Of a DNA stretch of 16,035 nucleotides, positions 1 to 7,018 are shown piece after piece. The stretch covers positions 1 to 16,035 of the forward strand of contig JAISVO010000065.1 of assembly GCA_031271525.1 (NCBI GenBank), given 5' to 3'. How positions within the stretch are numbered: position 1 is the stretch's first letter; each line of letters begins with the position of its first letter. The notes under the pieces were generated by a model, which saw only the letters and a program-made list of their open reading frames with translations, did no database searches and was not told the DNA's origin. The position numbers and the translations under genes were made by a program. Source of the DNA: Oscillospiraceae bacterium (GTDB lineage: Bacteria; Bacillota; Clostridia; Oscillospirales; UBA929).

Positions 1-386
1 TCCTCACGGCGGGCTGCGCGATCGCCGTCTCCGCCGCCGTTTTGATCCCCTTCGGCGCGCCTATCGCCCGCGCGCTGTTCAAAAACCCCAACGCCGGGCA
101 GTATATGGCCCCCCTTGCCGTCGCGACCGTCTTTGTCGGGCTTGAATCCCTTCTGGGGCACTTCTTAAACGGCCTTGGCAAGCAGAAGAACACCGCGGCG
201 AACTACATCACGGCGGGACTGGTGCAGCTGGCGCTGACCTTTTGGGGGGTCGCCCGCCCCGAGCTGCGGCTGGGCGGTTTCGTTCTGGCATATTTGATCG
301 GCAACATGCTGGGCACGGCGCTGTGCGCGTACGACCTGAGACAGTTAACACATCTCCGGAATACAAACGTGAGACGCTCCATATGA
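1..386 (+). CDS. C-terminal part of a SpoVB/MurJ-like polysaccharide flippase (partial)
   Basis: The reading frame is open from the left edge (first full codon at position 3) to the TGA at 384-386, so the start lies outside the window. The visible 127 residues are hydrophobic with several membrane segments and short loops. The stretch LNGLGKQKNTAANYI followed by a hydrophobic segment is the pattern seen near the C-terminus of SpoVB-like members of the MATE/MOP flippase superfamily. Such proteins flip lipid-linked glycans or peptidoglycan precursors across the membrane; SpoVB itself acts in spore cortex formation. The exact substrate cannot be told from this fragment. The protein ends with a short basic tail. 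A TTG at 42 could be misread as a start, but the frame clearly continues upstream. Family assignment is by remembered sequence pattern; subfamily is uncertain. Confidence 0.75.
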   Translation, partial: LTAGCAIAVSAAVLIPFGAPIARALFKNPNAGQYMAPLAVATVFVGLESLLGHFLNGLGKQKNTAANYITAGLVQLALTFWGVARPELRLGGFVLAYLIGNMLGTALCAYDLRQLTHLRNTNVRRSI

Positions 387-407
387 TATCGGCGGGAGGT
401 ACTGCGC

Positions 408-494
408 TTGAGAAATTACCGACGGCTCACCGTCTCGCTGACGGTCCTGTTTTTACTGAACCTTCTGATCATCTTCCTGTGGATGGGGCGCTGA
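408..494 (+). CDS. Small single-pass membrane peptide, 28 residues
   Basis: A TTG start at 408 follows a very good ribosome site (GGGAGGT, 394-400) by 7 bases, 21 bases after the flippase stop. The peptide has a basic N-terminus (Arg-Asn-Tyr-Arg-Arg) and then about 20 hydrophobic residues rich in Leu, Val, Ile and Phe, ending Trp-Met-Gly-Arg. This is the form of a small membrane protein with the N-terminus inside. The stop codon lies inside the left arm and loop of the terminator hairpin, so the peptide is the last thing encoded before transcription ends. I do not recognise a family. Its placement suggests coexpression with the flippase. It is supported only by the ribosome site and hydrophobic pattern. 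Confidence 0.5.
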   Translation: MRNYRRLTVSLTVLFLLNLLIIFLWMGR

Positions 495-517
495 AAAAGC
501 GCCCCGTAGCTTTTTGT
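485..517 (+). terminator. Rho-independent terminator after the flippase unit
   Basis: A perfect 8-bp stem (GGGGCGCT at 485-492 with AGCGCCCC at 498-505) encloses a GAAAA loop. It is followed by GTAGC and a run of five T (511-515). It ends the flippase/small-peptide transcript immediately before the next promoter. Confidence 0.85.
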
Positions 518-545
518 TGCCAACCGGGAAAAAATCTGGTATGCT
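517..545 (+). promoter_or_regulatory. Predicted sigma-A promoter for the esterase/dehydrogenase unit
   Basis: TTGCCA (517-522) and TATGCT (540-545) are separated by 17 bases, matching the TTGACA/TATAAT consensus at 5 of 6 and 4 of 6 positions. A start near 552 gives a leader of roughly 18 bases, just enough for the ribosome site GGGGGAG (558-564) before the ATG at 570. The -35 box follows directly on the T-run of the upstream terminator. Confidence 0.6.
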
Positions 546-569
546 GAGATGCGATGAGGGGGAGAGAGT

Positions 570-1775
570 ATGCAAAAATATGTAGGCGTCTTGGCGCTGT
601 TCCTCGCGTTTTCACTGCTCGCGTCCTGCGGGGGGGCGGCGGTCAGCCCGTCCCTTGAACCCAGCCCGCCGCCGACCCCGGTGCCGACGCCGACGCCCAG
701 TCCCGCCGAGCCGTCTGTCGAGGAGGAGATCCCCGTGATGACCGTTTTTGAGCCGAGTGCGGACAACGTCAAGCAGCTAGGGCGGACGAGCCTGACGGAC
801 GGCGTGCTGTGGTGCGCCCACTCGGGCACCGGCGCGGAATTTACCGTAACCGGGTCGTCGGCGTCGGTCACTCTGTTGGGCGATAACGCCGCCGGGACCG
901 ATAACCAAGCCCGGATCGCAATCCTTCTGGACGGCGAGCGGGTGATCGACGAGATGCTTGACGCCCGGGAGAAAGTCATCCCAATCTTTGAGGGCGACGC
1001 CGAGCGTGAGGTTGTCGTCACCATCGTAAAACTCTCCGAGTCGGCGATGTCCACCGTCGGGATCGGCGGGATCGAGGTGACCGGTTCGATCGCCCCGACG
1101 CCGCAAAAGCCGAAGCTGATTGAATTTGTGGGCGACTCGATTACCTGCGGCTACGGGGTGGACGACGAGGACCGGAACCACCATTTTTCCACCTCCACCG
1201 AGGATGTGACCAAGACCTACGCCTATCTGGCGGCGGCGGAACTCGGCGCGGACTACAGCATGGTGTCGTTTTCCGGTTACGGCGTGATCTCCGGCTATAC
1301 GTCGGCGGGGGTGCTGAACGAAGCCCAAACCGTGCCGAAGTATTACGAAAAGCTGGGCTTTTCCTATGGGGACGGGTTTCCCGCGGCACAGACCGACTGG
1401 GATTTTTCAAAACGGGAGCCGGATATGATCGTCGTAAACTTGGGCACCAACGACGACAGCTACTGCGGGGGGGACGCCGACCGCGCGGCGGAGTACACCG
1501 CCGGGTACATAGAGTTCTTGAAGCAGATCCGGGCGAAGAACCCGGGCGCGAGGATCGTCTGCTCGCTCGGGATCATGGGCGACCGGCTCTACGCCGCGAT
1601 GGAGGCGGCGGTTGCCGGCTATACGGCCGAGACGGGGGACATCAACGTCGAGACGTTAAAATTCCCCGTCCAGCAGGCGAGCGACGGTTATGCCGCAGAC
1701 TGGCACCCAACCTTCGCGACCCACGCCAAAGCGGCGGCCGTTTTGGTGTCGGCGCTGACCTTTGAGGGGGTGTAG
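570..1775 (+). CDS. Secreted SGNH/GDSL-family esterase lipoprotein (CE2-like)
   Basis: The 401-residue protein starts with a lipoprotein signal peptide: basic MQKY, a hydrophobic core and the lipobox LLAS followed by Cys20. A Pro/Thr/Ser-rich linker (about 27-48) tethers the enzyme to the cell surface. Residues about 60-175 look like a beta-rich domain, and 183-401 are an SGNH hydrolase: FVGDSITCGYG with nucleophile Ser190, NLGTND at 290-295 with Asn294, and DWHPT with Asp377 and His379. A beta-sandwich followed by an SGNH domain is the layout of carbohydrate esterase family 2, whose members remove acetyl groups from plant polysaccharides, so extracellular deacetylation of xylan or mannan is the likely role. 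The substrate is inferred. The ATG at 570 is set by the ribosome site GGGGGAG five bases upstream. The next gene starts 5 bases after the stop. Confidence 0.85.
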   Translation: MQKYVGVLALFLAFSLLASCGGAAVSPSLEPSPPPTPVPTPTPSPAEPSVEEEIPVMTVFEPSADNVKQLGRTSLTDGVLWCAHSGTGAEFTVTGSSASVTLLGDNAAGTDNQARIAILLDGERVIDEMLDAREKVIPIFEGDAEREVVVTIVKLSESAMSTVGIGGIEVTGSIAPTPQKPKLIEFVGDSITCGYGVDDEDRNHHFSTSTEDVTKTYAYLAAAELGADYSMVSFSGYGVISGYTSAGVLNEAQTVPKYYEKLGFSYGDGFPAAQTDWDFSKREPDMIVVNLGTNDDSYCGGDADRAAEYTAGYIEFLKQIRAKNPGARIVCSLGIMGDRLYAAMEAAVAGYTAETGDINVETLKFPVQQASDGYAADWHPTFATHAKAAAVLVSALTFEGV

Positions 1776-1780
1776 AGGAT

Positions 1781-2680
1781 ATGGAAAAGGCCGGAGACGC
1801 GAACCGCCTGACGCGGGCGTATTTTGATTCCCTGCTGCTGGAGATGCGGCATATCGGCGCGGAGACGCCCGATACGGCGCTGACGCTGTACGGGCATACC
1901 TTCCGGACGCCGGTGATGACCGCCGCGCTGTCCCATCTGGAAAGGCACTGTCCGCCCTACGGAATGGCCGACCTTGCGGCGGCGGCCGTCAAGGCGGGAG
2001 CTGTCCTGTGGACCGGGATGGGCGAGGAGGACGAGCTTGAGCGGATCGTCGCGACCGGGGCGAAGGTGATCAAGATCATCAAGCCTCATAAAGACAACGG
2101 GGTGATCTTCCGCAAAATCGCTCACGCCGAGGAATGCGGTTGTATCGCGGTCGGGATGGACATCGACCACGCGTTCAACAGCCGGGGGGAGAAAGACAAT
2201 GTGATGGGTCTGCCGATGGCCGGGAAGAATGTCGAGGAGCTTGGGGCGTTTGTCAAGGCGACCGCGCTACCGTTTATCGTCAAGGGCGTAATGAGCGTGC
2301 GCGACGCGCTGCTCTGCCGCCTTGCCGGGGCGCGGGGGCTTGTGGTGAGCCACCACCACGGGATTATGGATTACGCCGTGCCGCCGCTGATGGCGCTTCC
2401 CGAGATCGTTGAGGCCGTCGGCGACGCGATGCCGGTTTTCGTCGATTGCGGCGTGACGAGCGGGCTGGATGTATTCAAGGCGCTGGCGCTGGGCGCGACC
2501 GCCGTCTCGGTGGGGCGCGCGCTGATGGGCCCGCTGACCGAGGGGGGCGCGGACGCCGCCGCGCAGCGGATCGGGGACATTACGGCGCAGCTTGCCGGCG
2601 CGATGGCGCGTACGGCTTCGCACAAACTCGCCCACATCGAGCGCTCGATGGTGCGGGAGACGGGTTTTTGCTTGGTGTAA
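1781..2680 (+). CDS. FMN-dependent alpha-hydroxy-acid dehydrogenase/oxidase-like protein
   Basis: This 299-residue TIM-barrel protein carries the C-terminal signature of the FMN-dependent alpha-hydroxy-acid oxidizing family: FIVKGV (Lys168, expected flavin contact), VVSHHHGIMDY (188-198), PVFVDCGVTSGLDVFKALALGA (phosphate-binding region, about 218-239) and VGR (244-246). In canonical members the catalytic block reads SNHGGR. Here it is Ser-His-His-His-Gly-Ile, so the histidine position is kept but the substrate-carboxylate Arg is replaced. It is also shorter than the usual 350 or so residues, with a reduced N-terminus. It may act on a different substrate from lactate or glycolate. I recall similar His-rich versions in other Clostridia, so this looks like a real subfamily rather than decay. 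The start is 5 bases after the esterase stop and its own ribosome site is weak (GAGG only two bases away), which suggests translational coupling. Confidence 0.8.
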   Translation: MEKAGDANRLTRAYFDSLLLEMRHIGAETPDTALTLYGHTFRTPVMTAALSHLERHCPPYGMADLAAAAVKAGAVLWTGMGEEDELERIVATGAKVIKIIKPHKDNGVIFRKIAHAEECGCIAVGMDIDHAFNSRGEKDNVMGLPMAGKNVEELGAFVKATALPFIVKGVMSVRDALLCRLAGARGLVVSHHHGIMDYAVPPLMALPEIVEAVGDAMPVFVDCGVTSGLDVFKALALGATAVSVGRALMGPLTEGGADAAAQRIGDITAQLAGAMARTASHKLAHIERSMVRETGFCLV

Positions 2681-2790
2681 AAGCCGGAATTATAGTAAAT
2701 CGTGCCGCTCCGGAGGCCGACAAAAGCCGGGGAAGCCCAACCGGGATGTTTCATACCCATAAACCCATAAAAACCCTTCGTTTTTTCCTA

Positions 2791-2819
2791 TTGACAAAGC
2801 GGTGGGGTGGGAGTATGCT
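2791..2819 (+). promoter_or_regulatory. Strong predicted sigma-A promoter of the V-ATPase operon
   Basis: A perfect TTGACA (2791-2796) is followed after 17 bases by TATGCT (2814-2819). The sequence upstream (2755-2790) is rich in A and T tracts, including a tandem ACCCATAA at 2755-2770, and could act as an UP-like element. A start near 2826 leaves a leader of about 30 bases to the ATG at 2856. The gap after the dehydrogenase gene (2681-2790) shows no convincing terminator. Confidence 0.8.
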
Positions 2820-2855
2820 ACAATCGCGTCCATTTGTAGGAGTGTGCTGCACGAT

Positions 2856-3176
2856 ATGAAACACGCCGATTTGATCAACAGCATTATCGAGGCCGAAAAG
2901 CAGGCGCAGGCGCTTGCCGCCGAGGCGCGTGAAAAAAAACTCCGGCTTCGGGAGGACCTCAGCGAGAGCGCCGAGACCCTCCATAAAAAGACCCTCGCCC
3001 AAGCGGACGCGCGGATCGAAGAGGTCCGTAACCGCGAGGAAAAGCAGACGGCGGACGCCATTGAGGGGATGAACCTGCTGCACCGGATGGAAATGGAGAG
3101 CATGGAGCGCCTGTACGCCGAACATCGCGACGAATGGGTCGGGAAACTCTACGACATGGTGGTCCGGCGTTCATGA
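2856..3176 (+). CDS. V-type ATPase peripheral-stalk subunit (G/H type, NtpF-like)
   Basis: The 106-residue product is almost entirely charged helix, rich in Glu, Lys, Ala and Arg with no membrane segment and no globular motif, as expected for the coiled-coil G/H (NtpF) subunit. That subunit pairs with subunit E to form the peripheral stalk holding the catalytic head to the membrane part. It is the first gene of the operon. I chose ATG 2856 over an open upstream extension because the extension would begin inside the promoter. The ribosome site AGGAG (2838-2842) is 13 bases away, a little long. The stop TGA overlaps the ATG of the next gene (ATGA). The assignment rests on composition, size and position; sequence of this subunit is poorly conserved in general. 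Confidence 0.8.
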   Translation: MKHADLINSIIEAEKQAQALAAEAREKKLRLREDLSESAETLHKKTLAQADARIEEVRNREEKQTADAIEGMNLLHRMEMESMERLYAEHRDEWVGKLYDMVVRRS

Positions 3177-4216
3177 CGGCTGATCTCACACGGTACGGCG
3201 CCGTGACCGCGAAGGTGCGCGCCATGTACGGCAAACGGCTCCAAGCCGGGGACTATACGAAAATGGCGGCGATGAAATCGGTTTCCGAAGTCGCCGACTT
3301 TTTGCGCGGACATCCCGGCTGGGGGGACGCGCTGGCGACGGTGGACACCGCGTCGCTTCGCCGCGAACGCCTTGAAAATATCCTCCGGCGCCGCTATCTC
3401 GCGAATGTCCTGCGGTTGTTTCTATACATGCGCCGGGAAGACCGGGTCGTCATACGTTACCCCGTGCTGGCGGTTGAGATGGATCAGCTGATGCGGATCA
3501 TGCGGATGGCGTCCGCCGGGCAGGCGGCCGAGTATATCTTTGACCAGCCGGAAATCGTGAAAACCCTCAGCCGGGTGCGGTATGACCTGTTCCCGGCGAT
3601 CACCGTCTACGACGATCTGCTGGAAGCGGTGAAGAATACCGACTACCACGCCGCGCTGAAACGGATCCGCCCCGAAAACGGGTCGTTTCCCTCGTATCTC
3701 GCGGTGGAGACGCAGATGCGGCGAGGGTACTTCCGGTCGCTTGCCGGCCTGCTCCGGGGAAGGACCGGGAAATCGGGGGAACTTTTGCGCGAAGCCGTCG
3801 GGATACAGGCCGACTGGATCAACATCGCGATGATCGACCGTATTTTGCGCTATTATCCGGCGCTGATGCCCGACATCTTCCATTACCTCCTGCCGGCGGG
3901 CGCGCACCTGAAACCGCTTGAGCTGAAGACCATGATCGCGCTGGATAACGCCGAGGGTTTGCGCGGACTGCTGGCCCGGACGTTTTACCGCAAAGACGCC
4001 GCCGCGCACCCCAACGATTCTCTGGAAAAGCTGGGGCAGATTTGCCTGATGAATTTCTTCCGGCAGCAGATGACGGGCGGCGCGCCCTCGGTCTTCATGC
4101 CCATCGCCTACGTCAACCTGTTCCAAAACGAGCTGCAAAACCTGATCCACACGATCGAAAGCGTCCGGTACGGGCTGCCTGCCGAGACCGCCGAGAGATA
4201 CTTGGTCATCTTATAA
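3173..4216 (+). CDS. ntpC: V-type ATPase subunit C (central-stalk socket, d-type)
   Basis: This 347-residue, mostly helical soluble protein matches the size and pattern of the V-type subunit C/d family (AC39-like), which sits on the proteolipid ring and couples it to the rotating stalk D-F. It opens with Ala-Asp-Leu-Thr-Arg-Tyr-Gly-Ala-Val, which resembles the usual N-terminal Y-x-x-x-x-A/V-R segment, and ends with a helix carrying Asn-Leu-Ile-His-Thr-Ile-Glu. The start is ATG 3173, which overlaps the stop of the preceding gene as ATGA; an in-frame GTG further upstream (3134) would overlap that gene more deeply and has no support. A 30-base gap follows, before the next gene. Its position ahead of I and K differs from the better-known orders in which C follows E. 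Confidence 0.85.
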   Translation: MTADLTRYGAVTAKVRAMYGKRLQAGDYTKMAAMKSVSEVADFLRGHPGWGDALATVDTASLRRERLENILRRRYLANVLRLFLYMRREDRVVIRYPVLAVEMDQLMRIMRMASAGQAAEYIFDQPEIVKTLSRVRYDLFPAITVYDDLLEAVKNTDYHAALKRIRPENGSFPSYLAVETQMRRGYFRSLAGLLRGRTGKSGELLREAVGIQADWINIAMIDRILRYYPALMPDIFHYLLPAGAHLKPLELKTMIALDNAEGLRGLLARTFYRKDAAAHPNDSLEKLGQICLMNFFRQQMTGGAPSVFMPIAYVNLFQNELQNLIHTIESVRYGLPAETAERYLVIL

Positions 4217-4246
4217 AACGAATTACAAAGAAGGGAAGGGTTGCTC

Positions 4247-6157
4247 ATGTCTGTTTCACGGATGAAGCTGGCGACGGTCGTCGGTCCATTGCGGGACTTC
4301 GACGCCGTTGTGCTGGACTGCATCGTGGGGCATGAATTCCATCCCGAATCCGCGGTTTCGGTGATGCGGAAGCTCAAAGGTCTCAACCCCTTCGATACGG
4401 CAAACCCCTACCTCGATAACCTTCGGCGGGTGGAACGGCTGATGTCGCTGCTCGGCTTGAAGCCGCCCCGGAAAGCGGACGCCGCCGGGACCTTTGATAA
4501 CGGGGGCGACGTCCTCGCCGGCATTGAGGCGCGGGTGGAGGCGCTGCTTGCCGAACGGGAGGAATGCAAAGCGCGCGCCGACGAGGATGTGCAGCTGTTT
4601 AACCAATTGCGGGTGCTGCATGACGTCAACGTGCCGATCGAGGGGCTCTACAGCGTCACCTACATGAAGTTCCGGTTCGGGCGGCTTCCGCGCGACATTT
4701 TTAACCACTTCTATCCCGTCATCAAGGACCGGAGCGACGTCTTCTTCTTCACAACCGACACGCAGAGGGATTACGTCTACGGCATGTACATGATGCCGCG
4801 CGAAGGCGCGGACAAGGTCGACGCGCTCTTCACCTCCCTCCAGTTTGACCGGATCCGGCTCTCCGAGCGGCTGACCGGCACGGGCGAGGAGGCCGAGCAG
4901 ATGATCCGCGCCGATTTGGAGCAGAACCGGAGCCGGATCGACGCCATTGCCGCCGAGCTTGCGGGGATCGCCCAAAAGGAGCGGGAGACGCTGGAGGAAG
5001 CCTACCGGTTCTACCGCCGGGTGTCCGGCGCGTTTGAGATCCGCCGGTACGCCGCCCACACCGAGGAGAGCTTTTACCTGATCGGCTGGATCCCCGAGAA
5101 GGAGCGGGGCCCCTTTGAAGAGGCGTTCGGACGCTGGAAGGAAGTCAATTTCATCTTGATCGACGAGGAAGAGCAGGAGGCCATGCCCGAGTTCACGCCC
5201 CCGACAAAACTCAAAAACAACGCCCTGTTCCGCCCCTTCGAGCCGTTTGTCGCGATGTACGGGCTTCCCGCCTACAACGAGATCGACCCCACCCCGCTGG
5301 TGGCGTTCAGCTACCCGCTGATCTTCGGCGTGATGTTCGGAGACATCGGGCACGCGCTGCTCCTCCTGCTCGCCGGGGTGCTGATGTACAGGCTCAAAGG
5401 GATGTGGATCGGGAAGGTTCTGTGTTACTGCGCCGCCGGGAGCGCGCTGTTCGGCTTGATCTACGGCAGCGTCTTCGGCGACGAGCATCTGCTGCCGGGG
5501 TTCAAGGTGCTGGAGTCCAGCGAGGCGATCTTCTCCATACTAAGCGTTACGATCTACGCCGGGGCGGGGCTGGTCGCCCTGTCGGTGATCCTCAACATCC
5601 TCAACGGGATCCGCCAGCGGGACTGGGAGAAGATCCTGTTCGGGCCGGCGTCGGTGACCGGGATCGTGATGTACGCCGGGATCGTATTCGCGGTGCTCCC
5701 CTTCCTCGGCTTCGGCGTTTCCCCCTTCCCGGCCCCCGTACTCGCCGCGATGGTGGCCCTCCCCACCGCCGTCATCTTCTTCAAGGAACCGATTACCCAC
5801 CTGTTCGAGAGGAAACCGGTGCGTTTCGAGGAGGGGTTCGGAGGCTTCTTCATCGCGAGCTTCTTCGAGCTTTTCGACGTCTTCCTGAGCTTCATCACAA
5901 ACTCCATCTCCTTCCTCCGCGTCGGGGCGTACGCCATCGCCCACGCCTCCCTGATGGAAGTGGTGTTCAATATGGCGACGGCCCCCGACGGGTCCCGGAA
6001 CATCGCCGTGTTGATCGCCGGCAACCTGATCGTCGCGGGACTCGAGGCCGTGCTGGTCGCGATCCAAGTCCTCCGCCTCGAATACTACGAAATCTTCGGG
6101 CGGTTCTTCTCCGGTGCTGGCAAGGCGTATAAGCCGCTGGGCATGGAGGAGACGTAG
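4247..6157 (+). CDS. ntpI: V-type ATPase subunit I (a-type membrane stator)
   Basis: The 636-residue protein has a long cytoplasmic N-terminal half (about 1-330, with coiled-coil segments near 95-115 and 220-260) and a C-terminal membrane half with seven or eight hydrophobic segments from about residue 345. This is the standard plan of the a/I subunit, which forms the ion half-channels beside the proteolipid ring and anchors the peripheral stalks. The conserved late segment SFLRVGAYAIAHASLMEVV carries Arg558, in the place of the essential arginine that resets the carrier carboxylate. GDIGHALLLLLAG around 366-378 is another family hallmark. The ATG at 4247 lies six bases after the ribosome site GGGAAGGG (4233-4240); a TTG two codons upstream (4241) would abut that site and is rejected. 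A 129-base gap with a hairpin follows. Confidence 0.95.
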   Translation: MSVSRMKLATVVGPLRDFDAVVLDCIVGHEFHPESAVSVMRKLKGLNPFDTANPYLDNLRRVERLMSLLGLKPPRKADAAGTFDNGGDVLAGIEARVEALLAEREECKARADEDVQLFNQLRVLHDVNVPIEGLYSVTYMKFRFGRLPRDIFNHFYPVIKDRSDVFFFTTDTQRDYVYGMYMMPREGADKVDALFTSLQFDRIRLSERLTGTGEEAEQMIRADLEQNRSRIDAIAAELAGIAQKERETLEEAYRFYRRVSGAFEIRRYAAHTEESFYLIGWIPEKERGPFEEAFGRWKEVNFILIDEEEQEAMPEFTPPTKLKNNALFRPFEPFVAMYGLPAYNEIDPTPLVAFSYPLIFGVMFGDIGHALLLLLAGVLMYRLKGMWIGKVLCYCAAGSALFGLIYGSVFGDEHLLPGFKVLESSEAIFSILSVTIYAGAGLVALSVILNILNGIRQRDWEKILFGPASVTGIVMYAGIVFAVLPFLGFGVSPFPAPVLAAMVALPTAVIFFKEPITHLFERKPVRFEEGFGGFFIASFFELFDVFLSFITNSISFLRVGAYAIAHASLMEVVFNMATAPDGSRNIAVLIAGNLIVAGLEAVLVAIQVLRLEYYEIFGRFFSGAGKAYKPLGMEET

Positions 6158-6166
6158 GATGCGTAG

Positions 6167-6194
6167 TAAGAACCTTTTTGCCCCAAGGTTCTTA
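6167..6194 (+). promoter_or_regulatory. Perfect 10-bp hairpin between ntpI and ntpK
   Basis: TAAGAACCTT (6167-6176) and AAGGTTCTTA (6185-6194) form a perfect 10-bp stem with an 8-base loop TTTGCCCC. No T-run follows, so it does not look like a simple terminator. It sits 9 bases after the ntpI stop, at the start of the longest gap inside the operon and before the proteolipid gene, whose product is needed in about ten copies per enzyme. An RNA processing or end-protecting role that raises ntpK expression is a reasonable inference, as is partial attenuation. The rest of the gap (6195-6286) shows only the ntpK ribosome site. Confidence 0.6.
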
Positions 6195-6286
6195 TAGATT
6201 CCTCAAAACCTGCCATGGAAGCGCGGCATGGGTTTCAACTTGTTACGCCACATACGAAGATAAATAATGTTAAAGGAGCGCTTATT

Positions 6287-6706
6287 ATGCAATACCTGCT
6301 CGTCCTCATCCCGGTCGCGATGCTCGTCTCCCCGCTCTACGCCATCTACCGGCGGAGGGAGAAGGGGAAGAACCCCAAGCTGGCGCTGGTCTGCCAAATC
6401 TGCGCCTTCTTCGGGGCCGTCATCCTCACCGGCCTTGTCGGCGTCGGCAACGCGCTGGCGGCCGACGCCGCCGAAGCGGCAGCCGGCATCACCGACATGT
6501 CTTGGGGCCTGATCGCGGCGGCGCTCGCCACCGGGCTCTCCGGCATCGGCGGCGGACTGGCTACGGCTGCCGCCGCGAGCGCGGCGCTGGGAGCCATCAG
6601 CGAAAACGAGAAGCTGTTCGGCAAGGCGATGCTGTTTGTGGGGCTTGCCGAAGGGATCGCGCTATACGGGCTGATCGTCTCGCTGATGATCCTCGGGCGG
6701 TTCTGA
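6287..6706 (+). CDS. ntpK: V-type ATPase subunit K (proteolipid c-ring)
   Basis: The 139-residue product has four hydrophobic segments (about 2-20, 32-58, 73-103, 110-138), so it is a double-hairpin proteolipid of the rotor ring. A strongly basic loop (YRRREKGKNPK, 21-31) puts the first loop in the cytoplasm. The second hairpin has the Gly/Ala-rich packing helix (TGLSGIGGG, 82-90), a polar cytoplasmic loop SENEK and the carrier Glu122 in GLAEGIALYG. The first hairpin lacks a carboxylate and the Gly repeat, as is common for V-type c-subunits. The Gln and Thr that bind sodium in the Enterococcus NtpK ring are not seen, so proton transport is more likely (inferred). ATG 6287 is preceded by AAAGGAG (6272-6278); an upstream in-frame ATG at 6215 lacks support. 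The stop overlaps the next start. Confidence 0.93.
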   Translation: MQYLLVLIPVAMLVSPLYAIYRRREKGKNPKLALVCQICAFFGAVILTGLVGVGNALAADAAEAAAGITDMSWGLIAAALATGLSGIGGGLATAAAASAALGAISENEKLFGKAMLFVGLAEGIALYGLIVSLMILGRF

Positions 6707-7014
6707 TGCGGTACTTCGCCATCTCCGACAACGTGGACACCCTCACCGGCCTGCGGATGGCGGGGATCGAGGGCGTGGTCGTCCATGAGCGCAAAGAGGC
6801 GCAGGCGGCTGTCGCGGAGGCGATCGCAAACCCCGAGATCGGGATCCTGCTGGTGACCGAGCGTCTGGCGGCGCTCTGTCCCGAACAGCTCGGCGACCTG
6901 AAGCAGCGCGGAAGCCGGACGATTGTGGTGGAGATTCCCGACCGTCACGGAACCGGGCGCTCCGCCGACTCGATCACGCGGTATATCCGAGAGTCTATAG
7001 GGGTAAAGGTGTAG
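6706..7014 (+). CDS. ntpG: V-type ATPase subunit F (central rotor)
   Basis: This 102-residue alpha/beta protein fits subunit F (NtpG in Enterococcus). It opens with a beta strand and the family-like pattern ISDNVDTLTGLRMAGIEG, has a central hydrophobic strand GILLVTERL, and ends with a helix. Subunit F binds the tip of subunit D and together they form the rotating shaft. The start ATG overlaps the ntpK stop as TGATG, which indicates tight translational coupling, and there is no independent strong ribosome site beyond the GGGCGG inside ntpK. Four bases separate it from the next gene. Length and position both match the family. Confidence 0.9.
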   Translation: MRYFAISDNVDTLTGLRMAGIEGVVVHERKEAQAAVAEAIANPEIGILLVTERLAALCPEQLGDLKQRGSRTIVVEIPDRHGTGRSADSITRYIRESIGVKV

Positions 7015-7018
7015 GATT

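Noticed and set aside
383..547. A 54-codon frame starting at an ATG that overlaps the flippase stop (ATGA)
   Set aside because: It runs through the terminator hairpin and its T-run, has no good ribosome site and no recognisable protein pattern. The TTG frame at 408 with a strong ribosome site is better.
2681..2790. Possible terminator after the dehydrogenase gene (CCGGA and TCCGG, CTCCGGAG)
   Set aside because: The arms are short, the loop is long and there is no T-run next to them.
2802..2855. Upstream extension of the first ATPase gene
   Set aside because: It would start inside the promoter, before the predicted transcript start.
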